Shown: positions 9,697 through 18,941 of the stretch, in pieces
Layout of the letters: each line of letters opens with the position of its first letter
Numbering within the stretch: position 1 is the first letter of the stretch
Source of the DNA: Pseudanabaena sp. lw0831
GTDB lineage: Bacteria; Cyanobacteriota; Cyanobacteriia; Pseudanabaenales; Pseudanabaenaceae
Length of the DNA: 64,000 nt
NCBI RefSeq assembly: GCF_016584665.1
Contig: NZ_BBJB01000108.1
Location: 1 to 64,000, forward strand
Direction: 5' to 3'
Position numbers and translations under genes: made by a program
Notes under the pieces: model-generated
Seen by the model: the letters and a program-made list of their open reading frames with translations, nothing else
The model's database searches: none
What the model was told of the DNA's origin: nothing

Positions 9697-11265
9697 CTAA
9701 TCCGCAAATATCACCGACCGATTACGTCCTTGTTGCTTCGCATAATAGAGTGCTTGATCGACTTGATTGATTAACACATAGGGCGATCGATCAAGTTTGG
9801 GAATGTCAGAAGCTATGCCCATGCTGACTGTGACGACATCACTCACATCTGAATCTTGGTGAGGAATTTGTAAATCAGCGATAGCTTTATGCAGATTTTT
9901 AGCAACTGCGATCGCACCTTCTAAATTAGTATTTGGCAAAATCACAATAAATTCTTCGCCCCCATAACGAGCAACTAGATCCGCAGGACGACATACTAAT
10001 TGATCGACTGCCTGCGCAATTAGTAGAAGAGCCTGATCGCCTAATTGATGACCATAATAATCGTTATAGCGTTTGAAATAATCAACATCAAACATTAGCA
10101 AAGACAAGGGTTGGCGGTCACGATAGAGCCTTTGCCATTCATAAATAACTCTTTCATCAAAACAACGACGATTAGCGATTTGAGTTAAGCTATCAAGATT
10201 AACTAATTTTTGGAGTTCTTGATTCGCTCTCCTAAGATTGGATTCTACTTCTATAAGAGCTATTTCTGATTGTTTGCGATCGCTAATATCGAGATAAATT
10301 CCTGCGATCGCGAAGGGGCTGTCTCGGTCATCCATAAGTGGAAACTTAGTGATGATAAAAGTATGGAGACCATCGGGAAGGGGGACAGTATCTTCAAAGG
10401 TAACGGGAATACCTTCAAAAATTACTTGCAGTTCGTGAGTACGGGAGATTTTAACATTTTCAGCGGGGAAAAGTTCGTAGTCCCGCTTTCCTAAAATATC
10501 TTCAGCAGGAACTTGCATCCAATAGGCAAATTCACTGTTGATTGATAAATACGTTCCTTCTAAATCTTTGATTGAGATCGGTGTCGGAGCATTATTTATG
10601 AAAGCTTGTAATCTTGATTCACTCAGTCGCATTGCTTGTTCAGCAAATTTGCGATCGCTAATATTTACATGAACTAGCACCACCCCATAATTCTCTAAAG
10701 GAATCGGACTGGCACTCACACTAAACCATCGCAAAATTTCATCAGAACAAATAACACCCATTTCCACATCGTAAACAGCTTGATTGGTTTGCAAAGCCTT
10801 AACACAGGGATATTCTTCGACTAACATTGGTGAACCATCAGCACGAATCATCCTAGGATTAATTTCATACTGTGGCGGACAGCTAATATCTGCTAAATCA
10901 GGTATTCCCAACCAAAATTCAGCGATCGCATTGCTTTCGATAATGCGAGACTCTTTGTCCGTAATTGAAATTCCAATGGGAAGGGTTTGGAATAGAACTT
11001 TATATTTTTCCTGTGACTCTTTAAGGGAAACTTCGACTTGAGCTAAGGATTGATATCGCTGACTAATCCAATTCGCTACGATTGTACCAAACCCGATGGA
11101 TAGCATAAGTGTCCATCCATAAGCCCAGATCGACCAATGACTATGGGACAGATAATCCGTCAGCCCCATAATAACCATAGCTTGTACCACAAACGGCAAC
11201 ATCATCGCCAATTGCAAAGGGATGCTATGAAATAGAAAATGTGGCGTAGATAAACTAATAGTCAT
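9697..11265 (-). CDS. PAS-PAS-GGDEF diguanylate cyclase
   Basis: A 522-residue protein that makes cyclic di-GMP from two GTP. Two N-terminal hydrophobic helices (about 17-38 and 48-66), PAS (about 83-206), a second PAS (214-332), then a GGDEF domain (about 350-522) with an intact GGEEF at 435-439. An RxxD inhibitory I-site (R426-D429) lies exactly five residues before it, so product feedback is expected. It sits 49 bp upstream of the hybrid kinase on the same strand, and its N-terminus and first PAS are clearly paralogous to that kinase. Confidence 0.95.
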   Translation of the reverse strand: MTISLSTPHFLFHSIPLQLAMMLPFVVQAMVIMGLTDYLSHSHWSIWAYGWTLMLSIGFGTIVANWISQRYQSLAQVEVSLKESQEKYKVLFQTLPIGISITDKESRIIESNAIAEFWLGIPDLADISCPPQYEINPRMIRADGSPMLVEEYPCVKALQTNQAVYDVEMGVICSDEILRWFSVSASPIPLENYGVVLVHVNISDRKFAEQAMRLSESRLQAFINNAPTPISIKDLEGTYLSINSEFAYWMQVPAEDILGKRDYELFPAENVKISRTHELQVIFEGIPVTFEDTVPLPDGLHTFIITKFPLMDDRDSPFAIAGIYLDISDRKQSEIALIEVESNLRRANQELQKLVNLDSLTQIANRRCFDERVIYEWQRLYRDRQPLSLLMFDVDYFKRYNDYYGHQLGDQALLLIAQAVDQLVCRPADLVARYGGEEFIVILPNTNLEGAIAVAKNLHKAIADLQIPHQDSDVSDVVTVSMGIASDIPKLDRSPYVLINQVDQALYYAKQQGRNRSVIFAD

Positions 11266-11319
11266 GGATTAAGGACTAGCAAATGCAAATGAAAGCACAT
11301 GCTTTAAGCTTACCTATAA

Positions 11320-12975
11320 TTACTTCAGAATTAAGAAAAATTCACCATTCTGCACACTTTTATCGCTACTAGTAATCGCAAAACCACTTACTTCCATATG
11401 TTTAAGAGCTTGTGCTAGGGGAGAATTACTGATGTTTTGAGGGATTTCACTTGCCCCCTTGAGATTTAATAGACTTGCCTGTAGCCAAGACAGATCGAGA
11501 TTTTTGTCAATATATCCATAGGTTAAGCGATCGCTAGGCAACTTCGCTGAAATAGTTTTGAAGCTCCTCGATGCAGCGATCGATTCACTATTCTTTAGCG
11601 TTAAACTGGATTCTAAAACTGCTAGTGAATTTGATAAATACACGTAATCTTTGGTTTGGGTATGCGCCGCCACCACATTTCCCGATACTCCAGAATTATC
11701 GTTTGCCGAGAGATTTGTCCAGATGGTCACTGGTTGAGCCTTCAGTGAGATTTCGCCGACTGTAAGCTTATTTCTTACGAGACGATCTAGATCGGCGATC
11801 GCTTCTTTCGTAACATTAGCATCTTCCACTTTTGCCACTAACAACCAATAGAGATCGTGATTGGATTTAGGAAGTAAGGCGATCGCGTAGTCATGCTGCG
11901 CCCATGCCAAAGTATTGCTATCCAAGGTAATTGGTGCGATCGCCTTCTCAAGTGCTTGTTGCCATTCAGGAATCAGCGAATCTTTCAATTCTGCTAAGGT
12001 TTGACCGAGATCAGTGCCAACGATGACGGAGCTTCCTGAAGGGATCGTATTAGCAATATTGACAGAGGTTTTTTTAGCAGCTTTGGTCTTTGAGAATTGG
12101 GGATCAATAGCAGCTTCGCTCTTTTCTCCGTTACTTGGCAGGGTCAATGCTGTTTTGGCTCTAATTCCTGACTTGTCAAAACTGAGGCTCATTAACAGGC
12201 TTTCTTTGGGTAGTTCCTCACCTAACTCGGCAAGATTTACATAAGCTACACCAACTTTGCCTACATTTTTGCCCTCATTAAATTGTTCTAGACGATCGCG
12301 ATAGTTTGCCAGATTCGTCAGCGCCAAGTCAGGTTTTTGTAGCGCATCTATGGCTTTGCGTAATACCCGCGTATCGTTGGCAAACAGTACAAAATTATCT
12401 AAAGTTGTCCCCGCGATCGCAGGTTTATCTTCAGCAAAACTAGTATTTAAAATCGAGATCCCCTGATATTGCTCAAACCCTAAATCTGAGCCATTTACCG
12501 CCAATCTCTGCCAAAAATCATCAATACTTGCTTTGGCAAGGTCAGCATCTTTAGCCGCAAATGCTAATAGATAGCCTGTTTGCAAACCATTAGCAGGTTG
12601 CCGATCAAGATCGATATCGGTCACAGCTAAGGTGATTTCTTGATCGAGCCATGGCAGAATATCGCGATCGTAGTCCAGTAGCCAGTTTTGGCGCAATTGC
12701 TGTTTGAGGTTAGCCAATTCCTGACGCACATCGCCGCGATCGCTTGGTTTTGCCGCCAACTGGGTGAATAATTCTAATTTTTCTGGATTTATCAAAAATG
12801 ATAAGAACAATGGCGATCGCTGCGGTAAAAACTTCACAGCTAGTGGCTGAGTTTTGACTCCCGCCAAAACATCACGGGGATTTACTCCAAAAATCTTGCC
12901 CACCGCGCTCAAGCTCAGCACAAGTAGCAAAATTCCAACTACCGCAATCCCAACAAAAATAGGTTTTATCTTCAT
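11320..12975 (-). CDS. DUF3352-family membrane-anchored protein
   Basis: I start this at the ATG at 12975 (MKIKPIF), giving 551 residues; an upstream ATG at 13029 lies in the loop-side arm of a terminator hairpin and is unlikely. One N-terminal TM (about residues 5-25) is followed by a large extracytoplasmic domain with two related halves, typical of the cyanobacterial DUF3352 family. The features seen are a repeated pattern of LPSDRLTYGYID-like strands and no enzyme motif. The role is unknown. It is separated from the upstream permease gene by the terminator, so it is probably its own transcript. Confidence 0.85.
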   Translation of the reverse strand: MKIKPIFVGIAVVGILLLVLSLSAVGKIFGVNPRDVLAGVKTQPLAVKFLPQRSPLFLSFLINPEKLELFTQLAAKPSDRGDVRQELANLKQQLRQNWLLDYDRDILPWLDQEITLAVTDIDLDRQPANGLQTGYLLAFAAKDADLAKASIDDFWQRLAVNGSDLGFEQYQGISILNTSFAEDKPAIAGTTLDNFVLFANDTRVLRKAIDALQKPDLALTNLANYRDRLEQFNEGKNVGKVGVAYVNLAELGEELPKESLLMSLSFDKSGIRAKTALTLPSNGEKSEAAIDPQFSKTKAAKKTSVNIANTIPSGSSVIVGTDLGQTLAELKDSLIPEWQQALEKAIAPITLDSNTLAWAQHDYAIALLPKSNHDLYWLLVAKVEDANVTKEAIADLDRLVRNKLTVGEISLKAQPVTIWTNLSANDNSGVSGNVVAAHTQTKDYVYLSNSLAVLESSLTLKNSESIAASRSFKTISAKLPSDRLTYGYIDKNLDLSWLQASLLNLKGASEIPQNISNSPLAQALKHMEVSGFAITSSDKSVQNGEFFLILK

Positions 12976-13000
12976 ACCACTAGCACCAAAAAAGAAGATT

Positions 13001-13047
13001 AAATAAGAATAATAAACGACACTTTGCATCGTTTATTATTCTTATTT
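13001..13047 (-). terminator. Hairpin terminator behind the permease gene
   Basis: Perfect 19-bp arms (AAATAAGAATAATAAACGA and complement) around a 9-nt loop, immediately after the permease stop at 13056. The stem is AT-rich and the trailing T-run is weak. Confidence 0.6.
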
Positions 13048-13055
13048 AATAACGT

Positions 13056-14084
13056 TTAATAACGAATCCTTGGATCGATCCAAGCATTAACAATGTCTAC
13101 GAGAATACTTGCGATCGTGACGATGATCGCAAAAAACACGACAATCCCCTGCACCACTGGATAATCGCGCCCTGAGATTGCCTCAAACAATCGATTCGCC
13201 AGCCCTGGCCAAGAAAAAGTCACTTCAGTCAGTACCGCGCCGCCCAACAACGAAGCCAATGTTAAGCCCAAAATTGTAATTACGGGGATCATCGCATTTT
13301 TCAGCGCATGATTAAACAAGATCGATCTAGGATTAATTCCTCTCGCTTTAGCAGCTTCCACATAGTCCGACAGCAAAGTTTGGCGCAAATTTACCCGCAC
13401 GATTCGCTCAAAAATGCCACTAATCACAATCCCTAAACTTGCCGCAGGTAAAATCAAATATTGAATACTAGTCCAAAGACTTTGCCAATTACCCTTAATC
13501 AAGGCATCAATCGTATATAGTCCAAAAACCTGTATAGGCGGCTCTGCACCAGCAGGAAAGCGCGTTCCTATTGGTAGCCATCCCAACTGCACCGAAAATA
13601 CTAATTGCAATATCATTCCCACCCAAAACAGTGGCAATGAGTAGGTAATAATCCCAAATAATCTACCGCCCACATCCCATTTAGTGTTGGGACGTAGAGC
13701 CGCCACGATGCCTACAGTTAGCCCAACCACCAAAGCCACAATCAGGGCATACATCGCCAGTTCAGCAGTGGCTGGGAAAAAGTTTTTAATGATCTGCCAA
13801 ACGGTTTGTTCGCGGGTACTAATCGATTTACCGAGATTAAAACGGGACAAATCCTGTATATATTCCCAGTACTGAGAAAATAGAGAACCCGTCAACCCCA
13901 CTTGTTCGCGCAGAGCCACCTTAACTTCTTCAGGAGCGCGAGGGCCTAAAATCGCATCGATCGGATCGCCAGGGGTAGCCCGCATTAACAGAAATACGAC
14001 GGTAGCGATCGCCCACAACATGATCGGTGCAAGTAACAACCGTGCCGTAATGTAATAAAACAGGGCTTTGAGGCGGCTAGACAT
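13056..14084 (-). CDS. ABC transporter permease, DppB/OppB type
   Basis: A 342-residue inner-membrane subunit of a dipeptide/oligopeptide/nickel-type importer. Features: the N-terminal helix followed by the family motif MRATPGDPIDAILGP, six hydrophobic helices, and the EAA loop near residue 235 (YVEAAKARGINPRSILFNHALKNA) that contacts the ATPase. The C-terminal VNAWIDPRIRY tail is standard. The ATPase, partner permease and binding protein are not adjacent, as is common in cyanobacteria, so the substrate is not fixed by context. Confidence 0.93.
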   Translation of the reverse strand: MSSRLKALFYYITARLLLAPIMLWAIATVVFLLMRATPGDPIDAILGPRAPEEVKVALREQVGLTGSLFSQYWEYIQDLSRFNLGKSISTREQTVWQIIKNFFPATAELAMYALIVALVVGLTVGIVAALRPNTKWDVGGRLFGIITYSLPLFWVGMILQLVFSVQLGWLPIGTRFPAGAEPPIQVFGLYTIDALIKGNWQSLWTSIQYLILPAASLGIVISGIFERIVRVNLRQTLLSDYVEAAKARGINPRSILFNHALKNAMIPVITILGLTLASLLGGAVLTEVTFSWPGLANRLFEAISGRDYPVVQGIVVFFAIIVTIASILVDIVNAWIDPRIRY

Positions 14085-14116
14085 AGGTTGAAGCTTTACT
14101 AGACGAGTTTTTTTAC

Positions 14117-14219
14117 TATAGCGCTTTGCGCTCTAGGCAAACTCAAAAAATATAAGAGCATTGCTTTGCAATGCTCTTATATTTTTGTTGAGAGTGTTGC
14201 CAAGCAACACTCTCAACAA
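14117..14219. repeat. Compound palindrome cluster (MITE-like)
   Basis: Starts with TATAGCGCTTTGCGCTC, the end sequence seen in other dispersed elements here. Then come two hairpins: 14144-14186 (arms ending GAGCATTGC, loop TTT) and 14185-14219 (arms TTGTTGAGAGTGTTGC, loop CAA). It lies between pfkA and the permease gene. Confidence 0.65.
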
Positions 14220-14244
14220 AAATATTGGGTTTTGTTTTTTAGGC

Positions 14245-15342
14245 TTAGGAAGATAGTTGATCGATTTCCCCAACGTAAGTCCCTAATCCGATCGCAGTGT
14301 GAACCAATGTGCCATGCACATCAACAGCGCTATATTTAGCGATCGCATCGGCAATTGGCACATCGATCACTTCTCGATTTGACCAAGCTACCATGCGGTC
14401 ATATTTGTCCTGTGCGACTAAATCCACCGCAGCCACACCAAATGCTGCACCAAGGATGCGATCGAGTGGTGATGGCGTACTACCTCTCTGAACATGTCCC
14501 AAAACGCTGACGCGGCTCTCCATACCCGTGCGCGTACTTATCTGATCTCCCAGATATTGACCGATGCCACCATAGAGAGTCTGACCAAGACTATTCGTAT
14601 ATGTGACAGGCTCACCTGTAGGGGTTTTTACCGCTTCAGCGACCACCACTGTACTGAAATTAAAACCACGTAAAGCGCGATTCATCAAGCGATCGCATAT
14701 TTCATCGAGGTCATAGGGAATCTCTGGGATCAAGATAATATGCGCTCCACCTGCAATTCCTGCGCTGACGGCGATATGTCCTGCATCCCGTCCCATTACT
14801 TCTAAAATCATCACGCGACTGTGACTGATGGCAGTATAGGTCAAGCGATCGAGTGCTTCCACCGCCACACTCACCGCCGTGTTAAATCCAATCGAGTTTT
14901 CCGTCACACCTAAATCATTGTCAATGGTTTTCGGCACTGCTACGAGATTCATCTTTCCCTGCTGGGCAAGGCGGCGCAAGATCGCCAAGCTACCGTCACC
15001 ACCAATACCAATCAGTCCATCCAGTCCGAGTTTGTGATATCCCTCAATCACTTCCTCAGAGCGATCGAGAATTGAGCCATCGGGCATGGGGTAAGCAAAG
15101 GGATTGCCTTTATTCACAGTTCCTAAAATTGTGCCGCCGTAGCGAAGAATTCCTGAAACCTTTTTCATGTCCAGCAATTCCGCTTCCACTGGACGATTCA
15201 TCAATCCTTGGGTTGCACCTTTAATGCCATAAATCTCTATGTCGTAGTCACGGGCGCGGCGCACTACTGCCCGAATCACTGCATTTAGTCCACCACAGTC
15301 ACCACCACTTGTCAAAATACCAATACGCTTAGGCTTTGTCAT
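14245..15342 (-). CDS. pfkA: 6-phosphofructokinase
   Basis: A 365-residue glycolytic enzyme phosphorylating fructose 6-phosphate. Seen: SGGDCGGLNAVIRA (12-25), GGDGS (114-118), PKTIDND with the catalytic Asp, MGRDAGHIA and the HVQRGSTPSPLDR effector-side block. The glycine in GGDGS favours ATP as donor; pyrophosphate-dependent enzymes carry Asp there. The Lys in PKTIDND is also found in pyrophosphate enzymes, so donor choice is inferred, not certain. Single gene flanked by palindromes. Confidence 0.95.
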   Translation of the reverse strand: MTKPKRIGILTSGGDCGGLNAVIRAVVRRARDYDIEIYGIKGATQGLMNRPVEAELLDMKKVSGILRYGGTILGTVNKGNPFAYPMPDGSILDRSEEVIEGYHKLGLDGLIGIGGDGSLAILRRLAQQGKMNLVAVPKTIDNDLGVTENSIGFNTAVSVAVEALDRLTYTAISHSRVMILEVMGRDAGHIAVSAGIAGGAHIILIPEIPYDLDEICDRLMNRALRGFNFSTVVVAEAVKTPTGEPVTYTNSLGQTLYGGIGQYLGDQISTRTGMESRVSVLGHVQRGSTPSPLDRILGAAFGVAAVDLVAQDKYDRMVAWSNREVIDVPIADAIAKYSAVDVHGTLVHTAIGLGTYVGEIDQLSS

Positions 15343-15668
15343 AAATCTTTTAATAGTTTCTCAATGTTGATCGAGCGTCGAGGAACAGCGATACTTTTGC
15401 ATCGACCAGCCTCAACCCCAATCCTGCTATTCTGCTTTAACTTATTATCCCGACAAGATCTGTGTCGAGATTTTAAATATTTGTGAACTACGTCTATTAT
15501 TGAGGACAATTACACGCGAATTTCAGCGATCATCAAATTCTGTAAGGTTGACTCTAAAGGTTGCTGCGACTAGCATTTAACGTAACAGGTACTGATAGTC
15601 TTAATAAATCGATGGGAACCAGAGAAATATCAAGTTCATTGCGAAAAGCCTTGCTGCACGGAGAAAGT
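15343..15668. other. Intergenic region with divergent promoters
   Basis: 326 bases between the divergent pfkA and the small gene at 15669. No gene, hairpin or riboswitch is recognised. An in-frame extension of the 15669 gene back to 15561 lacks a ribosome-binding site. Confidence 0.5.
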
Positions 15669-16010
15669 ATGTCTCTAGTGCTTTATCAAGACAAACTAGC
15701 AAAAAATATAGATGAATGGCACGAAGAATTAATCTCTGAGAGTGGAGATTTTGCCTTTGTGATCACTTCAAGAGATGGCGATGTGGCAATGACCATGATT
15801 GATAAAGATAAAAACATCTACGTCAATGAAGAAGCAAGAGATCAACTATCAAAGCTATGGGCTAAAAACTACGTCAAAAATGCGAAGTTCCTACTTCCTG
15901 GAATTGCTGATCATATCAATGAATATGGTTTGGCAATAACTGGAATTACAGTCCAGAAAACATCCAAGCGTTCAAAGGCGATCGGCATGGGGAAAAGGTT
16001 TTTATACTAA
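15669..16010 (+). CDS. Conserved hypothetical protein
   Basis: A 113-residue soluble protein. The ATG at 15669 follows GGAG with good spacing, so I prefer it to in-frame starts at 15561 and 15612. The sequence is a mixed alpha/beta pattern with a strand-rich centre (FAFVITSRDGDVAMTMIDKD) and a basic tail (KTSKRSKAIGMGKRF). No catalytic motif or membrane segment. It precedes cpcS by 75 bp on the same strand, so a shared transcript is possible; a link to pigment assembly is speculation. Confidence 0.7.
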   Translation: MSLVLYQDKLAKNIDEWHEELISESGDFAFVITSRDGDVAMTMIDKDKNIYVNEEARDQLSKLWAKNYVKNAKFLLPGIADHINEYGLAITGITVQKTSKRSKAIGMGKRFLY

Positions 16011-16085
16011 AAATTGAGGTTTGGAATGTTTTCAATAGTAAACTTAGGCATAGATATCTGAATCGGCAAGTATAAAAAACAAAAT

Positions 16086-16685
16086 ATGAATGCTTTAGAA
16101 TTTTTTCAAAAAAGTGCGGGCAAATGGAAATCGCAACGAACTACTCATCATCTCGCTTTTCGCAGAGCCGAAAAAGGTGGCTCGGAAATTATTGTGAATC
16201 CACTGAGTGCTGATGATCCAAAGGTAATCGAAATCTGTCAAATGCATGAAGTCGAACCAACCACTGCGATCGGCGGAGCCTATGTCAAGTGGGATGGAAC
16301 GATGGCATGGGATAAAGAAGATGATGAGAATCATTCAGGCGAAACTGTATTTGCACTTGTGCCAGATGATGAAACAGGTCGTAAAGGTAAGCTTCTACGC
16401 GAACGTGGCTATGCAGAAATTATGCCCGTGATTGGTCGCTATGAAATCGATGACGAAGAAGCGCTGGTATTAATCACTGATTATCCTTCTATGAGTTCCT
16501 ATGAGCGGTTTTGGTTCCCAGCTCCTAATGTGCGGATGAGGGCAAGCTCAGTCAAGCAATTTGGTGGATTTACTCAGGCGACTTTCTGCACTGAAGAACT
16601 GATTGAAGAATCTAATAGTACTGAGATATCAGAAGAGATTAGTCCTGTGGCTCAACCTGCGATCACTTCTATTTTTGGCTGGTAA
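16086..16685 (+). CDS. cpcS: Phycobiliprotein chromophore lyase, CpcS/CpeS family
   Basis: A 199-residue protein that attaches phycocyanobilin to a Cys of phycobiliprotein subunits (Cys84-type sites in the characterised family). The family opening MNALEFFQKSAGKWKSQRTTHH, the AFRRAEKGGSEI strand, the GGAYVKWDGTMAWD segment and the SYERFWFPAPNVRMRAS block are all present, consistent with the lipocalin-like beta-barrel. An extra acidic tail of about 25 residues follows the core. Phycobilisome structural genes are not in the window. It is followed by a strong terminator. Confidence 0.92.
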   Translation: MNALEFFQKSAGKWKSQRTTHHLAFRRAEKGGSEIIVNPLSADDPKVIEICQMHEVEPTTAIGGAYVKWDGTMAWDKEDDENHSGETVFALVPDDETGRKGKLLRERGYAEIMPVIGRYEIDDEEALVLITDYPSMSSYERFWFPAPNVRMRASSVKQFGGFTQATFCTEELIEESNSTEISEEISPVAQPAITSIFGW

Positions 16686-16689
16686 GAAT

Positions 16690-16722
16690 AACAAAGAGAA
16701 TCGCTAAGCGATTCTCTTTGTT
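16690..16722 (+). terminator. Rho-independent-like terminator of cpcS
   Basis: Perfect 15-bp stem (AACAAAGAGAATCGC) with a TAA loop directly behind the cpcS stop. A second hairpin follows at once. Confidence 0.75.
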
Positions 16723-16752
16723 AAAAAAAGGAGCGCGAAGCGCTCTTTTTTT
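16723..16752 (-). terminator. Terminator of the amino-acid-binding protein gene
   Basis: Stem GGAGCGC/GCGCTCx with A7 and T7 on the two sides, so it can end transcripts from either direction. It overlaps the stop codon of the minus-strand gene by two bases. Confidence 0.75.
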
Positions 16753-17884
16753 ATCGAAATGGTGGTGCGTACATTAATCCGCCATTTTTCCAGAGTTCAT
16801 TTTGTCCGCGTGGCAATTTGAATGGACTATCTTTGCCAAGATTGCGATCGTAAATTTCGGCATAATTCCCAACATGCTTAACCACTCGCGCTGTGAAGTC
16901 ATTGGCGATGCCCATATCTTTACCCAAACTGCCATCAACTCCTAGAAATCTACGAATTTCTGCATTTTTACTTTGTAATTGAGTCGTGAGATTCGTCGAA
17001 GAAATATCTAAATCTTCCGCCTCGATCGCAGAAAATATTATCCACTTGACAATATCTGACCACTTCGAGTCTCCATCACCAACCGCAGGGGCTAGCGGCT
17101 CCTTTGAAATCACAAAATCTAAAACTACATGATTTTCAGGATCAGCAAGTCGGGTACGACGTACTACCAGCGCAGAGCGATCGGCGGTAATCGCCGCACA
17201 ACGACCCGATTGGTAAGCTGCAAAAGTAGCATTCACATCTTCATAAACTACAGGCTTATAGGCAAGATTACGCTTACGCATTTGATCAGCGAGATTTTGC
17301 TCTGTCGTTGTCCCAGTTTGGGCGCAAATATCGGCATCCTTAAGATCTGCGATCGCCTTAATATTGCTGTCCTTTCTCACCATTACGCCCTGACCGTCAT
17401 AAAAAACTACGGGCATAAAGGCAAGACGAGAGGCTGTATCTCGGCTTAATGTCCATGTCGTATTACGACTAAGTACATCGATTTCGCCAGACTGTAAAGC
17501 TGTAAAACGCTCCTTAGCATTAAGGTTGCGAAACTGAACAGCTTCAGGATTGTCAAATATCGCCGATGCGATCGCCCGACAAATATCGACATCCAGCCCC
17601 GAATATTTGCCCTCTTTGTTTACAAAGCTAAATCCTGGTAGCTCGCCACTGACACCGCAAACTAGTTTGCCGCGACTAAGTACATTTTTGAGACGATTGG
17701 TACTGCCAACTGTGGCTTGATTTGGCTCTGGGATTGGCTCACAGGCAGCTAGCGCGAAGAGACATAAACCTGCTAATAACAAAGCGATCGCCTTTTGCCA
17801 GAATGCGCTATGAATTAGCCTATTCAGAAACTTTTTCCAGAAGTGCCAGAGACCTTGATTAGGCGATCGCTTTTGATAATGCAT
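16751..17884 (-). CDS. Amino-acid ABC transporter substrate-binding lipoprotein
   Basis: A 377-residue periplasmic binding protein of the general L-amino-acid type (AapJ/BztA family). A basic N-terminus and TM segment lead to the lipobox LAAC with C48 as the lipidated residue. The mature part has the bilobed fold signatures GVSGELPGFSFV, GLDVDICRAIASAIF, ALQSGEIDVLSRNTTW and ADICAQTGTTTEQN, followed by the family-specific C-terminal FLGVDGSLGKDMGI segment. Permease and ATPase genes are not nearby. The leader before the lipobox is long (about 30 residues), so a later start is possible. Confidence 0.92.
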   Translation of the reverse strand: MHYQKRSPNQGLWHFWKKFLNRLIHSAFWQKAIALLLAGLCLFALAACEPIPEPNQATVGSTNRLKNVLSRGKLVCGVSGELPGFSFVNKEGKYSGLDVDICRAIASAIFDNPEAVQFRNLNAKERFTALQSGEIDVLSRNTTWTLSRDTASRLAFMPVVFYDGQGVMVRKDSNIKAIADLKDADICAQTGTTTEQNLADQMRKRNLAYKPVVYEDVNATFAAYQSGRCAAITADRSALVVRRTRLADPENHVVLDFVISKEPLAPAVGDGDSKWSDIVKWIIFSAIEAEDLDISSTNLTTQLQSKNAEIRRFLGVDGSLGKDMGIANDFTARVVKHVGNYAEIYDRNLGKDSPFKLPRGQNELWKNGGLMYAPPFR

Positions 17885-17899
17885 GAATGTTTTTTAGAT

Positions 17900-17939
17900 G
17901 CTTTTTTGAATGCATTATAGCGGCTTGTCCAAAAATCCA
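17900..17939. repeat. 40-bp direct repeat, left copy
   Basis: Begins GCTTTTTTGAATGCATTA and matches 21710-21749 at 37 of 40 positions. It lies just upstream of the amino-acid-binding protein gene. The two copies bracket the IS and amidase block. Confidence 0.85.
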
Positions 17940-18087
17940 AATAAAAAGACTGAGAATATTGCGATCGCGTGATTGTTGAAATTGTTAGCGATCTCTCACT
18001 CGATCCAGCAATTTCCGAGGTGGCGGCTCAGTTTGTATAATGAAATTATAAAGTAAATAATCTGAATAATACATTTTATTGTCGGAC

Positions 18088-18166
18088 TAACACGCTATTT
18101 GGGCGATTAGCCAGAATTTTTCTGTCTAACATCCCGTACAGGGCAAATAGCCAGAATTTTTCTGCC
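18088..18166. repeat. 39-40-bp tandem repeats interrupted by an IS
   Basis: Two units begin at TAA 18088 and TAA 18127. Each runs TAACAYSC..., a GG-containing palindrome-like CCCGTAYAGGG segment, ATTAGCC/AATAGCC, then CAGAATTTTTCTG. A third, more diverged unit continues after the IS at 19495-19540. The IS therefore inserted inside the array. Confidence 0.75.
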
Positions 18167-18188
18167 TAAGGGACTTCCAGATAAAAAA

Positions 18189-18941
18189 TCATTCCAGTTT
18201 TAATGTTGGTACGTACAAAATATCGACAAACCATTTGCCAAGGTCTAATTGTTTACCATTAACCTCTAGATATGTCATTCTTTGAATCTGATTTTCTACT
18301 TCAGCCATCGCCTGTTTTGTTAACTTAACCCCTGTTTTGTAGGTTTCGGTTACAAGTTTGACTACAGGATGCACACCTTTCCATGTCATAGTTTGGGCAA
18401 ACTTCACAACGGTGTTAATTTCATCTAAGATGCTGCCATTCCAGTGGTTTTCTAAAATTCCCCAAGTGCGTTCGATGGGATTATACTTACTGTGATAAGG
18501 CGGATAGTAAGCTAATCTCAAATTCAATTGATGAGTTTGGGCAAAATCCACAACTCGCTTCATAAACTGAGTACGGCGGGAATGATTTTCGGGTCCGTTA
18601 TCTTGGTTGAGTAGTAGCGTTTTGACTAATGAAAACCGATGGCGATTCTCTGACCACCAAGCCGCCAACATATCCACAATAAAATCACTGGTTACTTTAG
18701 AGGTTGTAAAATACAGAAATAATTCATCTAATTCTGGTAGAAAGATCCCATAAGGAGTTACCCCTGAACTGGGCTTGAAGTCGTGGTCACAAGCTTGAGT
18801 ATCAACGCGATTTTTGCCATCACGCGAGAAGTTCCCGACCTTAACCACTGCTTTTGCGTCTAATGACAGTCTTAAAATTGTCGGGTCTGCTTCTGCTTTT
18901 TCATTCTCAATCGCAAGTTGGTCAAAAATAGCATCGGTCAT
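18189..18941 (-). CDS. ISAzo13 transposase, catalytic part (ORF B)
   Basis: A 250-residue DDE transposase domain of the family also called Rhodopirellula-type transposase. Acidic residues are visible in LSLDAKAVVKVG (first Asp), LLLNQDNGPENHSRR (second Asp) and HSKYNPIERTWG (Glu), so the triad looks intact. Its ATG overlaps the ORF A stop by 4 bp (ATGA), and an A8 tract just upstream would allow a -1 frameshift to make a fusion of about 410 residues, the usual size for the family. Confidence 0.9.
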   Translation of the reverse strand: MTDAIFDQLAIENEKAEADPTILRLSLDAKAVVKVGNFSRDGKNRVDTQACDHDFKPSSGVTPYGIFLPELDELFLYFTTSKVTSDFIVDMLAAWWSENRHRFSLVKTLLLNQDNGPENHSRRTQFMKRVVDFAQTHQLNLRLAYYPPYHSKYNPIERTWGILENHWNGSILDEINTVVKFAQTMTWKGVHPVVKLVTETYKTGVKLTKQAMAEVENQIQRMTYLEVNGKQLDLGKWFVDILYVPTLKLE

